Positions 16,799-29,150 of a stretch of DNA of 64,000 nucleotides are shown here, in pieces; within the stretch, counting starts at the first letter, position 1; each line of letters begins with the position of its first letter. The DNA is from Verrucomicrobiales bacterium (lineage in GTDB: Bacteria > Verrucomicrobiota > Verrucomicrobiia > Limisphaerales > J093). The position numbers and the translations under genes are program-made. The stretch spans positions 1 to 64,000 of the forward strand of contig JABTUJ010000044.1 in NCBI GenBank assembly GCA_015075445.1. Direction: 5' to 3'. The notes beneath the pieces are model-generated. The model was not told where the DNA came from and made no database searches. It worked only from the letters and a program-made list of their open reading frames with translations.

Positions 16799-17509
16799 AT
16801 GTATGCGCGTCCCCCGCTTCTCCGGACCTGCTTCTTCCTCGCCCTGTTCGCCACCGCCCTGCCCGTGCGCCCCGGCCCTGTGGCCGACTGGAACCACGCG
16901 GCCCGTGAGGCCATCCGCGCCGCCCGCACCAGCCCCCCTGTCGCCTCGCGCGGGCTGGCCATGCTGCACGTGGCCATCTACGACGCGGTGAATGGCATCG
17001 CGCGAACCCACACGGCGTTCCGCGTCACCGAACCAGGCCCGGACGGTGCCGCCGCGCAGGCGGCGGTGTCAGGGGCGGCCTACCACGTGCTGCGACATCT
17101 CTTCCCAGGCAGCGACCTGCAGCGCACGAATCTGGACGTCGTGTATGCCGCCCAGATGGCGGGTCTGTCCGACGGCCCGGCAACGGCGACCGGCCTCGCG
17201 TGGGGCGAACAGGTGGGCGCCCTCATCGTGGCGGCGCGGGCCGGCGATGGTTCGACCCAGCCTGGGGAATACACGCCGGAGGAGGAACCCGGGGTCTGGC
17301 GGCCCACGCCACCAGCCCACGGGCCCGCCCTCCTGCCGCGGTGGGGCCAGGTCGTGCCGTTCACGATGACCAGCGGCGCCCAGTTCCGTCCCCACCCACC
17401 GCCCCCGCTCGGGAGCTCCGCCTACGCCTTCGAAGTCAACCTCGTCGAATTCATCGACCCCACGCCCGCGGGCCACGGCAAGCGGTTCTACCGGGCGAAG
17501 GTGCGCTGA
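16799..17509 (+). pseudogene. Vanadium-type haloperoxidase remnant lacking its catalytic half
   Basis: The 236-residue product starts with a signal peptide and then matches the N-terminal half of PAP2-type vanadium-dependent haloperoxidases (AREAIRAARTSPPVASRGLAMLHVAIYDAVNG, then GLAWGEQVGALIVAARAGDGS, PGVWRPTPPA and PRWGQVVPFTMTSGAQFRP). Immediately after SSAYAFEVN the protein jumps to LVEFIDPTPAGHGKRFYRAK, which resembles the C-terminal tail of secreted proteins of this phylum. The region that should hold the vanadate-binding Lys/Arg/His residues is missing, so the enzyme should be inactive. The likeliest history is an in-frame internal deletion of some 200 or more codons. No partner gene adjoins it. 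Confidence 0.7.
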
Positions 17510-17685
17510 AGTCCACCGCCGGTGGCGGATCCGCCGCCGCCGGCACCCCACCCCCAGCTCCTGCGTTCGTCGCCCAGGCTGCTCGAACCGCAAGGCCGGG
17601 CGGACCGGCGACTTGGTGACCACCCTGGCCCCCTGCCAGGCTGCGAGGCTGCCAGTGCCTGCCGGGTTTCGACTTGGACCGTGGC

Positions 17686-17714
17686 TTGACAGCCCTTACC
17701 CCAGTCCGCATGGT
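17686..17714 (+). promoter_or_regulatory. Weak promoter-like sequence before acnA
   Basis: A perfect TTGACA at 17686-17691 is followed after 17 bases by CATGGT, a poor -10. The predicted start near 17721 is about 30 bases before the acnA ATG. Candidate only; the -10 match is weak. Confidence 0.25.
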
Positions 17715-17752
17715 TTTCGGCCTTTGAAATCACACGACGGCAATCGCGGCTT

Positions 17753-20581
<2,829 letters not shown>

Positions 20582-20604
20582 GCGCCGGCATCCTCCACCC
20601 GCTC

Positions 20605-20706
20605 GTAGGCGCCGACGTGAGGAGGCGAAGTGGGTTGCTGCTGACCCCCCAACGCCTCCTCACGTCGGCGCCTACGCCCCCAACGCCTCCTCACGTCGGC
20701 GCCTAC
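20605..20706. repeat. GTAGGCGCCGACGT hairpin with an extra half copy (site B)
   Basis: The arms at 20605-20627 and 20653-20675 are perfect 23-base reverse complements around a 25-base loop. A second copy of the right arm follows at 20684-20706. The site lies between the convergent ends of acnA and the TPR gene, so it may terminate both transcripts. Confidence 0.9.
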
Positions 20707-20727
20707 GGTCTGGGGCGTGTGGGCAGG

Positions 20728-21486
20728 TCAGGCCGGGATCTGCTTGAGCAGGCTCCGGGCCTTGGCCACCCAGACGTGTTCGCGTTTCCGCTGGAAGGCC
20801 GGGGCGTGGGCGTCGTCGTTCAGCACCTCCCGCAACTCGGCTCGCGCGCGTTCCCCCTCGCCCTGCCGCCAGCAGAGTTCAGCCAGTTGCACCCGGGCCC
20901 GGGCGTAGGTGTGGTGCTCCAGCACGCGGAGCCAGGCCGCCCGGGCTTCCTCCACCCGACCCAGCACCGCGTAGGTCTCCGCCAGCGCCATAAGTGTGTG
21001 GCCGAAATCGTGGTCGGATTCGACGCCACAGACCTGTTCGAGCCAGGGCAGGGCCTCGGTCGTGCGTCCCTGGCGGAGGAGGCATTGTCCGAGGTGCGCT
21101 CGGGTGTCGAGGTCGTCAGGTTCCCGTGACAGGGCAGCCCGGTAGCTGGCCTCGGCGAGGGCCAGCTTGCCTTGCTGGAAATAGACATCGCCGAGGTCGG
21201 CGTGGTCGCGGGCGTTGTCGAGGTGGTGAATGCGGTCCTGGAGCTCCTGGATCCGTTCGCGGGTCCGCACGCCGGGCAGTTCGAAACCCCGGACTGGGCC
21301 GGCGGCAGCGCGGTACACGAGGAAGAAATAGAGCGGGGCGTTCAGGGGCGCGAACAGAAAGATGAAAAGCGCCCACAGCCATTCCCCCCGGCGGAGGGCG
21401 TCTACCAGCATCCACAGGGCGAACAAGCCGAAGAGCAGGAGCAGCGGGCTGCGCCAGGAAAACCACTCGAAGAAGAGCGCCAGCAT
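20728..21486 (-). CDS. Membrane-anchored tetratricopeptide repeat protein
   Basis: A 252-residue protein. Two hydrophobic segments at about residues 10-30 and 38-58 (LLLLFGLFALWMLV and LWALFIFLFAPLNAPLYFFLV) are followed by a cytoplasmic-looking linker (RTRERIQELQDRIHHLDN) and about four TPR units (for example ADLGDVYFQQGKLALAEASY and ALAETYAVLGRVEEARAAWL). TPR arrays mediate protein contacts; no enzyme motif is present. ATG 21486 gives a start at the membrane helix; the upstream open frame overlaps the alkaline phosphatase gene and is spurious. It lies 22 bases downstream of that gene on the same strand and may be co-transcribed. Confidence 0.8.
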   Translation of the reverse strand: MLALFFEWFSWRSPLLLLFGLFALWMLVDALRRGEWLWALFIFLFAPLNAPLYFFLVYRAAAGPVRGFELPGVRTRERIQELQDRIHHLDNARDHADLGDVYFQQGKLALAEASYRAALSREPDDLDTRAHLGQCLLRQGRTTEALPWLEQVCGVESDHDFGHTLMALAETYAVLGRVEEARAAWLRVLEHHTYARARVQLAELCWRQGEGERARAELREVLNDDAHAPAFQRKREHVWVAKARSLLKQIPA

Positions 21487-21508
21487 GGCCTGGCCATCCA
21501 CCCGCGGT

Positions 21509-22990
21509 TCAGACCCACGATTCGAGGGGTTCCACGCTGGCGGCGGAAGGGCCGGTCTCGGCCAGCAGCGGCACTTCGGGGTTGCGGAAATCGATGCGGG
21601 CGAGGGCGAGGTACTGGTGGAAGAGATCGGTGTTCTGCAGGAAGCCCTTGAACCGCGCGGCACCCGGTCCGAACGCATGGACGGCCACGTAATCCGCCGT
21701 GTGGTCGCCGCCGGTCCAGCCCACGCCGCTAAAGTTGGCGAGGAGTTGGCCCAGTTGCAGGGAGACCGAGTTCATCGCTTCGTACATCACCAGGCCTTTC
21801 TTGGCGAAGAAACTGGCGAGGAACGCCGCCTTGCGGTCGGGCGCCTTGTAGCCCGTGGTCTCCGCCAGCACCTCCTGGATCTTGCCGGCCGCCGGGTTGC
21901 TCCCGACCAGCCGACTGATCTCGCCGAAGGAGGCCCCGGCCTTCGCCACGTTGGCAAACAGCGGCGGCTTGCTCCCGAAGGCACCGCCCGAGCCGTTCAA
22001 CCCGGGATTGGCCGTGCCATGGTCGGTGGTGATGATCAGGAGCGTGCCCGGCTCGGATCGTTGGAACTCGAGGCAGGCCTCGATGGCCTCGTCGAACGCC
22101 ACGACGTCCTGCACCGCGGCGGCGATGTCGTTGGCGTGCGCGGCGTGGTCCACGCGTCCGCCCTCGATCTGCAGGAGGAACCGGTCTTCGCGACCCAGCT
22201 TCTGCAGGGCGCGCCGGGTCATTTGGGCGAGGGTGGGGACCTCTTTGCGGAGCCGTTGGTCGTGCTGGTGATCGAGGGTGTAGGGCAGGTGGCTGGAACT
22301 GAACGTACCGAGCCACGGCTGGTCCAGATGGGCCTGCTCGAGCTGATCGGCCTGCGTCATCACCGCGTAGCCGGCAGTGCGGTAATCCGCGTATAGATCC
22401 CGCTTGTCGGACCGTTGGGCCGGGTCAAAGAACTTCTTCCCCCCGCCGAGCAGCACCTCGATGCGGGCGGCCAGGTATTGAGCGGCGATGGACTCGGCTT
22501 CCTCGCGTTTGGCAGTGGCAACAAAGCCGGCCGGGGTCGCGTGGGTGATCTCGGTCGTGGTCACCAGGCCGCGTTTCCAGCCCGCCTCGCCGAACACCGG
22601 GTGCAAGGGGTGGAGTTTCCGACCATCCGGCAGCAGGTTCAGGCTCCCGTTCATGACCCGCGAGCCACTCCCCCAGGCGCTGGAGGCCGCGGCCGAGTCC
22701 GTCACCAGCGAGTTGAGCGACCGCACGTTCATGAGCGCCTGTTCGACCTCCGGCCGCCCCGCCAATTCGAGCCATCTCAGCCCGCGACCGCGCGTCATTG
22801 TCGAGAAACAGTCGCCCAGGGTCAGCGTGCCACTGCTGGTGCCGTCAGCGACGAGGTGGATGATGTGGCGGGGGATGGCATCGGCATCCCGGCGGGCGAC
22901 GTCGGCGGCGCGGACGACGGCGGGGGCGCCGGTGGATGTCGCGGCGGCCAGCAGACCGGCTTGCTTCAGGAAAAGACGGCGACTGTTCAT
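21509..22990 (-). CDS. phoA: Alkaline phosphatase, Tat-exported
   Basis: A 493-residue metal-dependent phosphomonoesterase of the PhoA superfamily. The N-terminus MNSRRLFLKQAGLLAAATS is a twin-arginine signal, so the protein is exported folded. Metal ligand D49 is in LVADGTSSG, nucleophile S99 in LVTDSAAASSAW, and later ligands appear in GGRVDHAAHANDI, ITTDHGTANPG and GWTGGDHTADYV. It would release phosphate from organic esters in the periplasm. A Pho-type two-component system sits at the left end of the window, but no Pho box was identified in front of this gene. The symbol is used in the broad sense; the exact subfamily is unclear. Confidence 0.88.
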   Translation of the reverse strand: MNSRRLFLKQAGLLAAATSTGAPAVVRAADVARRDADAIPRHIIHLVADGTSSGTLTLGDCFSTMTRGRGLRWLELAGRPEVEQALMNVRSLNSLVTDSAAASSAWGSGSRVMNGSLNLLPDGRKLHPLHPVFGEAGWKRGLVTTTEITHATPAGFVATAKREEAESIAAQYLAARIEVLLGGGKKFFDPAQRSDKRDLYADYRTAGYAVMTQADQLEQAHLDQPWLGTFSSSHLPYTLDHQHDQRLRKEVPTLAQMTRRALQKLGREDRFLLQIEGGRVDHAAHANDIAAAVQDVVAFDEAIEACLEFQRSEPGTLLIITTDHGTANPGLNGSGGAFGSKPPLFANVAKAGASFGEISRLVGSNPAAGKIQEVLAETTGYKAPDRKAAFLASFFAKKGLVMYEAMNSVSLQLGQLLANFSGVGWTGGDHTADYVAVHAFGPGAARFKGFLQNTDLFHQYLALARIDFRNPEVPLLAETGPSAASVEPLESWV

Positions 22991-23125
22991 GCTGGGAACA
23001 AGCTAGGCAACGAACCGCGCCTTGCCAACCCCGATCTCGGTCCTGATCTCGGTCCTGAGGTCGTGAACTCTGCGCCTCGGCTGGGCCCTTGGCGTGCGCG
23101 CCGGAGACGATTATTGTCGCGACCG

Positions 23126-24064
23126 ATGACGTCGTCTGCCATCCAACCGCAACCGCCGGCCGCCGCCGCTGGCATGGCACCGCGGCCGCGGCTGCCCGAC
23201 TGGCTCCGGATGCGGTTGCCGACCAGCGAGAGCTTCGCCCACACCCGGCACCTGCTCGGCGAACTGCGCCTCCATACCGTGTGCGAGAGTGCGCGGTGCC
23301 CGAATCATTGGGAGTGCTGGAGCCGCGGCACCGCCACGTTCATGATCGGTGGCGACCGCTGTACCCGGGCCTGCCGTTTCTGTGCCGTGACCACCGCCCG
23401 TCCGCTGCCGCTCGAGGCGGATGAACCCGGGCGGGTGGCCGAAGCCGCCCAACGCTTGCGGTTGCGGCATGTCGTGATCACGGCCGTGGCCCGCGATGAT
23501 CTTCCCGACGGCGGGGCGGCTCATTTCCGGCGGACCATCGAGGCGGTGCGCGAACGCAACCCGGGGATCGTGATCGAGGTGCTGACACCGGATTTCAACG
23601 CCGATCCCGCCGCCCTCGAAGTCGTGCTGGCCGCCCGACCGGCGGTGTTCAACCACAACCTCGAGACGGTGCGCCGGCTGACCCCGGCGGTGCGTCACCG
23701 CGCCACGTACGACCGTTCGCTCGCCGTGCTGCGCTACGTCAAGGAACGTGCCCCCGCGGAACTGCACACGAAGTCCGGGCTGATGCTTGGGTTGGGCGAA
23801 CGCCCGGAAGAAGTGCTCGAGGCACTGCGGGACCTGCGTGGCGTGGGCTGCGATCGCTTGACGCTGGGGCAGTACCTGCAGCCCACGCGTTCGCACCTGC
23901 CAGTGATCGAGTTCGTGCGCCCGGAACAGTTCGCGGCGTACGATCGCGCCGGGCGCGAAATGGGCTTCTTCCATGTGGCCAGCGCGCCGAAGGTCCGGAG
24001 TTCGTACCATGCCGACGAAGCGGTTCCCGTGGGGATTACCTCGACGCTGACGATTGCCCACTAA
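23126..24064 (+). CDS. lipA: Lipoyl synthase
   Basis: A 312-residue radical SAM enzyme that inserts two sulfurs into octanoyl groups on lipoyl domains. The auxiliary 4Fe-4S cluster ligands are C53, C58 and C64 (CESARCPNHWEC), and the radical SAM CX3CX2C is C79, C83 and C86 (CTRACRFC). The C-terminal RSSYHADE supplies the final serine ligand. The YLQPTRSHLPV segment is also characteristic. ATG 23126 gives a normal N-terminus; the long upstream open frame is antisense to the phosphatase gene. No lipB or pyruvate dehydrogenase gene is adjacent. Confidence 0.96.
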   Translation: MTSSAIQPQPPAAAAGMAPRPRLPDWLRMRLPTSESFAHTRHLLGELRLHTVCESARCPNHWECWSRGTATFMIGGDRCTRACRFCAVTTARPLPLEADEPGRVAEAAQRLRLRHVVITAVARDDLPDGGAAHFRRTIEAVRERNPGIVIEVLTPDFNADPAALEVVLAARPAVFNHNLETVRRLTPAVRHRATYDRSLAVLRYVKERAPAELHTKSGLMLGLGERPEEVLEALRDLRGVGCDRLTLGQYLQPTRSHLPVIEFVRPEQFAAYDRAGREMGFFHVASAPKVRSSYHADEAVPVGITSTLTIAH

Positions 24065-24273
24065 AGACGCGAACCGGCGCGAAAGGGAATGGGTACGGGT
24101 GCGAGGCCACGAAAGATCTCATCGGGCGAAGCCCTGACTCCGGTCGTTTCTTTCGCGGCTTTTGGCGACGTTCGCGGGCAAAGCGTGTGGGCTGAGTCTC
24201 GTGACCTCGACTCCTACGGGGGGCGGCTGGGGGTTGACGGGCGGGTGGCGGGGCGGTTTGACTGACGGGCATC

Positions 24274-27200
24274 ATGCATGTCTCCCTCGTTTCGCGGCGG
24301 CTTCGTTGGTGTGCCAGCGTGTTGTTGATCAGCCTCGTGGGCTCGCCGGTCACGGCTTGGGGCGCGACTTTGCCCCGGTTCGACTTCCAAGTCGCAGCGG
24401 AGGTCGCGGCCTGGAGGCCCACGCATCACTTGGACGAACCCGTTTCCACCGCCGAAGGCATGCGCCTGACCCTTCGCGGCCACGACCCCTACGTCTTCGG
24501 CCCGCCCCGAGATTATCCAGCCGACCAACCGTTGTGGCTGCATCTGCGGCTGAAGTCGGATCAAGGCGGGATGGCCCAGGTGTTCTATTACCCGGCCGAT
24601 CGCCACGCGACCGAGGAGCACTCGGTGCGGTTCACGGTGCGCGGGGGCGGCGAGTGGAACGAGGTCAAGGTGCGTTTGCCCGCGCTCGGCCCCCAGCATC
24701 GGTTGCGACTGGATCCGCCCGGCAGCAGCGGCGTGTGTGTGGTGGAGCGGTTGTGGTGCACCGAGCGAACTCAGTTCACGGCGCCGGCCTGGCCGCGTCC
24801 GGAAGTTCCCGAACTGGGGGACGGACCCGTCGCGATTGAAAGCGGCGACCTGAAGGTGGTCCACGGTCACCAGCGGTTTGGCGCGTTCCGGGTCGAGGTG
24901 GCGGGCCAGGCGATGGCGATGGGCCACGCCGAACCGTGGGTGGGATACGTCCGGAACGGGGCGCCGCGCTGGTTCGCCGTGAATGGGGAATCGGCGAACG
25001 TGGTCGTGAGCGGACAGCCGTTGAGCCGGCTGGCGGACGCGCAGGTCGGTGGGTACCTGCGGACGCGCGTGAGCGGCGCCGATCCCGACGGCGGACGTTG
25101 GCAGCTTGAGCTGACGTTCCGGTTGAACACGGCGGGGGCACTGGAGTTCGAGTCCGTGGCTCGCTGCGACCAGGAACGCGACGTGTTGTATCTGCCGCTG
25201 GTGACCTTGTTGCCCGGCCTCGGCAGCTACGGCACCAACAAGACCCAGGCGCTGCTGGCCGGAGTCGAGTACCTCGAGAACGAACCCAGCAGCTCGACCG
25301 CCGACCTCAACCCGCCGGGATCCGACCGGCAGGTGGCGGACACCGCGAAACTCACGTTTCCGCTGATGGCGGTGGCAGCCCAGGACCGTTATCTCGGGCT
25401 GGCCTGGAACCAGTCGCCCGGGGCCCCGACGTGCGCAGTGTTCGATTCCCCCGACCGGCTCTTTCAATCGGGAGCGCATCTCATGGGCCTGTTGGTGCCC
25501 GGCTCCGACGGTTCGAATCGTGAGGAGAACAGCCTTCTGCCCTACGACACCTTGCGGCTCCGGGCGGATCAACGCGTGGGCGTCAGCGGTTTGCTGCTCG
25601 GCGGCCGCGGATCGACGGTGGTGCCCGCGGTGCAGGAGTACGTGCGGCGGTACGGGCTGCCACCGTTGCCGGCCGTTCCCGGCGGGACGGAAGGCTACCT
25701 CGAACTGGCCGCGCGGGGCTGGCTCGATTCAGACATCCGCGACGGCGCCCGCTATCGGCATGCGGCACCGGGTTTCCCAAGTCAACCGGCCGCGGACGCC
25801 GCGTTGTATCAGGACTGGCTGGCGACGCGCGTGGGTGACGCTGCGCTCGCGGAACGGCTCGAAGCAGCGGCTCGGGCGGCACTCGAGCAAGTGCCGGCCG
25901 CGCGACTCAACTACGCCCAGGTCGGGCACGTCCGCTATCCGGCGCCGGCGTTGGTCTACGGCTCAGTGCCGGCCCAACTTGCCCGGGCCGAGGAGAACGG
26001 ACGCGCCTTGCTCGGGCGCTTCGCCGCGGACGGCTTGGTCCGCTATCAGAAGTCGCCGAACGGACTCGATTACGGTCGGACGCACTGGGCGTCGGATGCC
26101 AATGGCCTGGCCGCGCAGGTGCTGGGCGTGATTCTGGACGAGGCCGCGTTCACGGGTGACCCCGGCTTGATCGAGGCAGGTCTGCGCCATCTGCGGGCGT
26201 TGACCGAGCGCTATCGGGGCGGAGTGCCGCGCGGGGCGCAGACGTGGGAGATTGCCCTGCACACGCCGGACATCCTGGCGTCTGCGCACTTGGTGCACTG
26301 CTATGTGCTCGGGTACGAGCTGAGCGGGGATCCGACCTGGCTCGAGGAGGCCCGGTATTGGGCGTGGTCCGGCGTGCCGTTCGTCTATCTCAACGCCCCG
26401 ACGTCCGAGCCGATCGGGCTGTACGCGACCACCCCGGTGTTGGGCGCCACGCAGTGGATCGCGCCGAACTGGATCGGGCTGCCGGTGCAGTGGTGCGGAC
26501 TGGTCTATGCCGAGGCGTTGTACCGGCTCGCCCGCCACGATGCGTCGGGGCCGTGGACCCAGCTTGCCGACGGCATCGCCATCTCTGGGATTCAGCAGAC
26601 CTACCCTGCCACCGCGCCGCAGTCGGTCGGGCTGTTGCCGGACAGTTTCAGTCTGCGCGGCCAGACGCGGAACCCGGCGGACATCAATCCGGCGACCCTG
26701 CTCGCGCCCGCGTTGCGGGCCTTGCAGCAGCCGCTCCTTTACGACACCCGGGCCTTGCTTCGCGCCGGCTTGCGCGTCCATGCCCCCGGCGAGTTGGACC
26801 AGATCGAGGAAGGGCCCGACCGTGCCCGGTTTCGGGTGCGCGGCTGGTCGGAGCGCCCCTATTTCGTGGTCGTCAACGGGCTGCGGCAGGTCCCGAAGCT
26901 GCGGCTCAACGGTCACCCGACGGCCCTCCAGTCGCCGCACGAGTACCAGCCGGCGGCGGGCCGCTTGATCCTCCGGCTGGAAGAGGTGGCGACAGTGGAG
27001 CTGGCTCTCGCCGGCTTCACCTTCCTCGAGGGGCCGGTCAACGGGGTGATCCTCGAACGCGCGGGCAGGCGGCTGGCGGTGTATGGCGATCCGACCGGCG
27101 AGCAGGCCGGCGTCGATACGGTGCTGCTCACCCACGCCCGCCGGGATGTGACCTGGGCCGCGCAACGATGGGCCGGCGCGGGGGCGAAGCTGGTGGCGCC

Positions 27201-28830
27201 GGCGAAGGAGGAGGGGTTCCTGGCGAGGCCGATGGAATTCTGGAACCCGTGGCGCGAGCAGCGCTTCCACGATTACGCGCAGCAGAGTTCGAAATGGCCG
27301 ACGCAAGCCTTTCCCGTGAGTCGCGCGGTGCAGGGGGGTGACGTCTTCGAATGGGAGGGCCTCCAGTTTCACGTCCTCGACACGCCCGGTTACACGCGCG
27401 GCGCGGTGAGTTACTGGGTGGAACTGGAAGGACAGAAGGTCGCGTTCACCGGCGACCTGATCCGCGACGACGGCAGACTCCAGGACTTGTTCAGCCTGCA
27501 GGACGCGATACCCGGGGCGCGCGTCGGTGGCTATCACGGTTGGGCGGGGCGGCTGGGCGCCTGGGTCGAGAGCCTGAATGCCCTGGCAGCGGCCAAGCCG
27601 GACCTGCTCGTGCCGGCCCGCGGCCCGGTCATCCGCGACCCGGCGGCGGCCATGGCGCGGGCGTTGGAGCGCGTGCGAGTGGTGTACGCGAACTACCTCT
27701 CGATCGACGCGCTGCGCTGGTACTTCCAGGACGAGCACATCCTGGCCAAGGCCCGCCGGGTCCTCGGCCCGGATGCCCGCGTGGACTGGATGCCCATGGC
27801 GGAGACGCGGCCGTTGCCGGACTGGATCCGGGCGATCTCGAACAGCCGGCTCTTGTTGGCGAAGAGCGGGGCCGGCTTGCTCATCGATTGCGGCGGCAAG
27901 GGTATCGTCGAGGAACTGCGCAAGCTGCAGGCCGCAGGTTCGCTCCAGTCGGTCGAGCACGCTTTCATCACGCACTACCACGATGATCACACCGATGCGC
28001 TGCCTCTGCTTGTCGAAGTGTTCGGCACGCAGATTCACGCGTGCGGCAGCCTGATCGATGTGCTCGAGCGACCGGGCGATTACCGGCTGCCCTGCCTCAC
28101 CCGCAACCCGATCCAGGTCACGGCCCGGCACGCGGATCGGGAGACGTGGCGCTGGGAGGAGTTCCGGCTCACCATCTTCGATTTCCCCGGCCAGACGCTC
28201 CATCACAACGGTCTGCTGGTGGAACGGGAGGGCAGCGACGCCTTCTTCTTCGCCGGTGACTCGTTCACGCCTTCCGGGGTGGACGATTACTGTCTGCAGA
28301 ACCGCAATTGGCTGGGCGAGGGTCGGGGTTATCTGCGGTGTTTGGAAGTGGTCGAGGCGCTGCCGGCCGGTTGTTGGCTCATCAATCAGCATGTCGATCC
28401 GGCCTTCCGGTTTGTGCCTGACCAGATCGAGCGGATGCGACGCACGCTCGAGGAACGGGGGAGGTTGCTGGCTGACCTGGTTCCATTCGACGACGCCAAC
28501 TACGGCCTCGATGAAGGCTGGGCGGTGCTGCATCCGTACGCCGTGGAACGACCGGCCGGGCAGGCGGTACGCTTCGAACTGCGGCTGACGAATCACTCGC
28601 CCCAGCCACGCACCTACCGGACACGAGTCCAGGCCCCGACGGGATGGGCCGTGGCAGCGGGTGACGCCACCCGGATTGGTGCCCGTACCGATGGGGTGAT
28701 CCCGATCACCGTGTCGGTCCCGGCCGGGGCAGAACCGGGTCTGCGAGTGATCACCGCGGACGTGGCGTGGGAAGGGAGCGAACTCCGCGAGTGGGTCGAG
28801 GGACTGGTCGAGGTGAAGCCCTCCCCCTGA
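24274..28830 (+). CDS. Large exported protein with two metallo-beta-lactamase folds
   Basis: A 1518-residue protein with a signal peptide (about 1-30). Regions, by eye: a beta-rich N-terminal part (30-470), an alpha/alpha-toroid-like part (about 500-850, with GRTHWASDANGLAAQVLG), a first MBL fold (about 900-1130) whose zinc motif is degraded to LTHARRDVTW, a second MBL fold (about 1160-1400) with intact HYHDDHTDAL near 1233 and AGDSF further on, and a C-terminal NEW3-like beta-sandwich (about 1430-1515). The second fold should bind metal and be catalytic; the first is probably structural. Substrate unknown; an extracellular role in polysaccharide metabolism is plausible. Its 3' end has a short second copy at 30364. 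Confidence 0.7.
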   Translation: MHVSLVSRRLRWCASVLLISLVGSPVTAWGATLPRFDFQVAAEVAAWRPTHHLDEPVSTAEGMRLTLRGHDPYVFGPPRDYPADQPLWLHLRLKSDQGGMAQVFYYPADRHATEEHSVRFTVRGGGEWNEVKVRLPALGPQHRLRLDPPGSSGVCVVERLWCTERTQFTAPAWPRPEVPELGDGPVAIESGDLKVVHGHQRFGAFRVEVAGQAMAMGHAEPWVGYVRNGAPRWFAVNGESANVVVSGQPLSRLADAQVGGYLRTRVSGADPDGGRWQLELTFRLNTAGALEFESVARCDQERDVLYLPLVTLLPGLGSYGTNKTQALLAGVEYLENEPSSSTADLNPPGSDRQVADTAKLTFPLMAVAAQDRYLGLAWNQSPGAPTCAVFDSPDRLFQSGAHLMGLLVPGSDGSNREENSLLPYDTLRLRADQRVGVSGLLLGGRGSTVVPAVQEYVRRYGLPPLPAVPGGTEGYLELAARGWLDSDIRDGARYRHAAPGFPSQPAADAALYQDWLATRVGDAALAERLEAAARAALEQVPAARLNYAQVGHVRYPAPALVYGSVPAQLARAEENGRALLGRFAADGLVRYQKSPNGLDYGRTHWASDANGLAAQVLGVILDEAAFTGDPGLIEAGLRHLRALTERYRGGVPRGAQTWEIALHTPDILASAHLVHCYVLGYELSGDPTWLEEARYWAWSGVPFVYLNAPTSEPIGLYATTPVLGATQWIAPNWIGLPVQWCGLVYAEALYRLARHDASGPWTQLADGIAISGIQQTYPATAPQSVGLLPDSFSLRGQTRNPADINPATLLAPALRALQQPLLYDTRALLRAGLRVHAPGELDQIEEGPDRARFRVRGWSERPYFVVVNGLRQVPKLRLNGHPTALQSPHEYQPAAGRLILRLEEVATVELALAGFTFLEGPVNGVILERAGRRLAVYGDPTGEQAGVDTVLLTHARRDVTWAAQRWAGAGAKLVAPAKEEGFLARPMEFWNPWREQRFHDYAQQSSKWPTQAFPVSRAVQGGDVFEWEGLQFHVLDTPGYTRGAVSYWVELEGQKVAFTGDLIRDDGRLQDLFSLQDAIPGARVGGYHGWAGRLGAWVESLNALAAAKPDLLVPARGPVIRDPAAAMARALERVRVVYANYLSIDALRWYFQDEHILAKARRVLGPDARVDWMPMAETRPLPDWIRAISNSRLLLAKSGAGLLIDCGGKGIVEELRKLQAAGSLQSVEHAFITHYHDDHTDALPLLVEVFGTQIHACGSLIDVLERPGDYRLPCLTRNPIQVTARHADRETWRWEEFRLTIFDFPGQTLHHNGLLVEREGSDAFFFAGDSFTPSGVDDYCLQNRNWLGEGRGYLRCLEVVEALPAGCWLINQHVDPAFRFVPDQIERMRRTLEERGRLLADLVPFDDANYGLDEGWAVLHPYAVERPAGQAVRFELRLTNHSPQPRTYRTRVQAPTGWAVAAGDATRIGARTDGVIPITVSVPAGAEPGLRVITADVAWEGSELREWVEGLVEVKPSP

Positions 28831-28856
28831 CCTGGCCTGGTTCGTTCATTCCCACT

Positions 28857-28926
28857 GTAGGCGCCGACGTGAGGATGCGAAGTCGCGTTGCCCCTGGCCA
28901 CAACGCCTCCTCACGTCGGCGCCTAC
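28857..28926. repeat. GTAGGCGCCGACGT hairpin (site C)
   Basis: The arms at 28857-28879 and 28904-28926 are 23-base reverse complements with one mismatch, the same family as sites A and B. It lies 26 bases after the stop of the large exported protein and may serve as its terminator. Confidence 0.9.
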
Positions 28927-28980
28927 AGCCTGTCGCGGTTTCGTGGGGAGTATGAAATGTCCCAACTGGCCCTGGGTCGT

Positions 28981-29047
28981 TCAGTATTCCCGCGAGCGCT
29001 TGATGCCGGGCTGCGGTCGGGGGTAGCGGCCGGCGGCGTCCGCCAGG
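28981..29047 (-). pseudogene. Orphan 3' end of a Gfo/Idh/MocA oxidoreductase gene
   Basis: Read on the minus strand, this stretch encodes SLADAAGRYPRPQPGIKRSR, then EY and a stop. That matches the last 22 codons of the intact gene ending at 30437 (LLADAAGHYPQPQPGMKRSR, then EY) at 18 of 22 residues. Homology stops at 29048, where the 103-bp palindromic element begins, so the rest of the gene copy is absent. It is a remnant of a duplication or of a paralogous gene cut by the insertion. Confidence 0.75.
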
Positions 29048-29150
29048 GACAATGGGGTCAAACATTGACATGTGACAATTCTCGCCGAGCGGCGGCAGGC
29101 GTTGTGAGGCTGATAGAATGTCAAGTGTCAATGTTTGACCCCATTGCGTC
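29048..29150. repeat. 103-bp palindromic element, copy 1
   Basis: The element runs from GACAATGGGGTC to CCCCATTGCGTC. Its outer arms (beginning CAATGGGGTCAAACATTG) are a perfect 21-bp inverted repeat, the inner parts pair imperfectly, and CGCCGAGCGGCG forms the tip, so the whole unit can fold into one long hairpin. A second copy at 30261-30363 has the same length and orientation with three substitutions. It looks like a MITE or REP-like mobile element. Confidence 0.9.
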
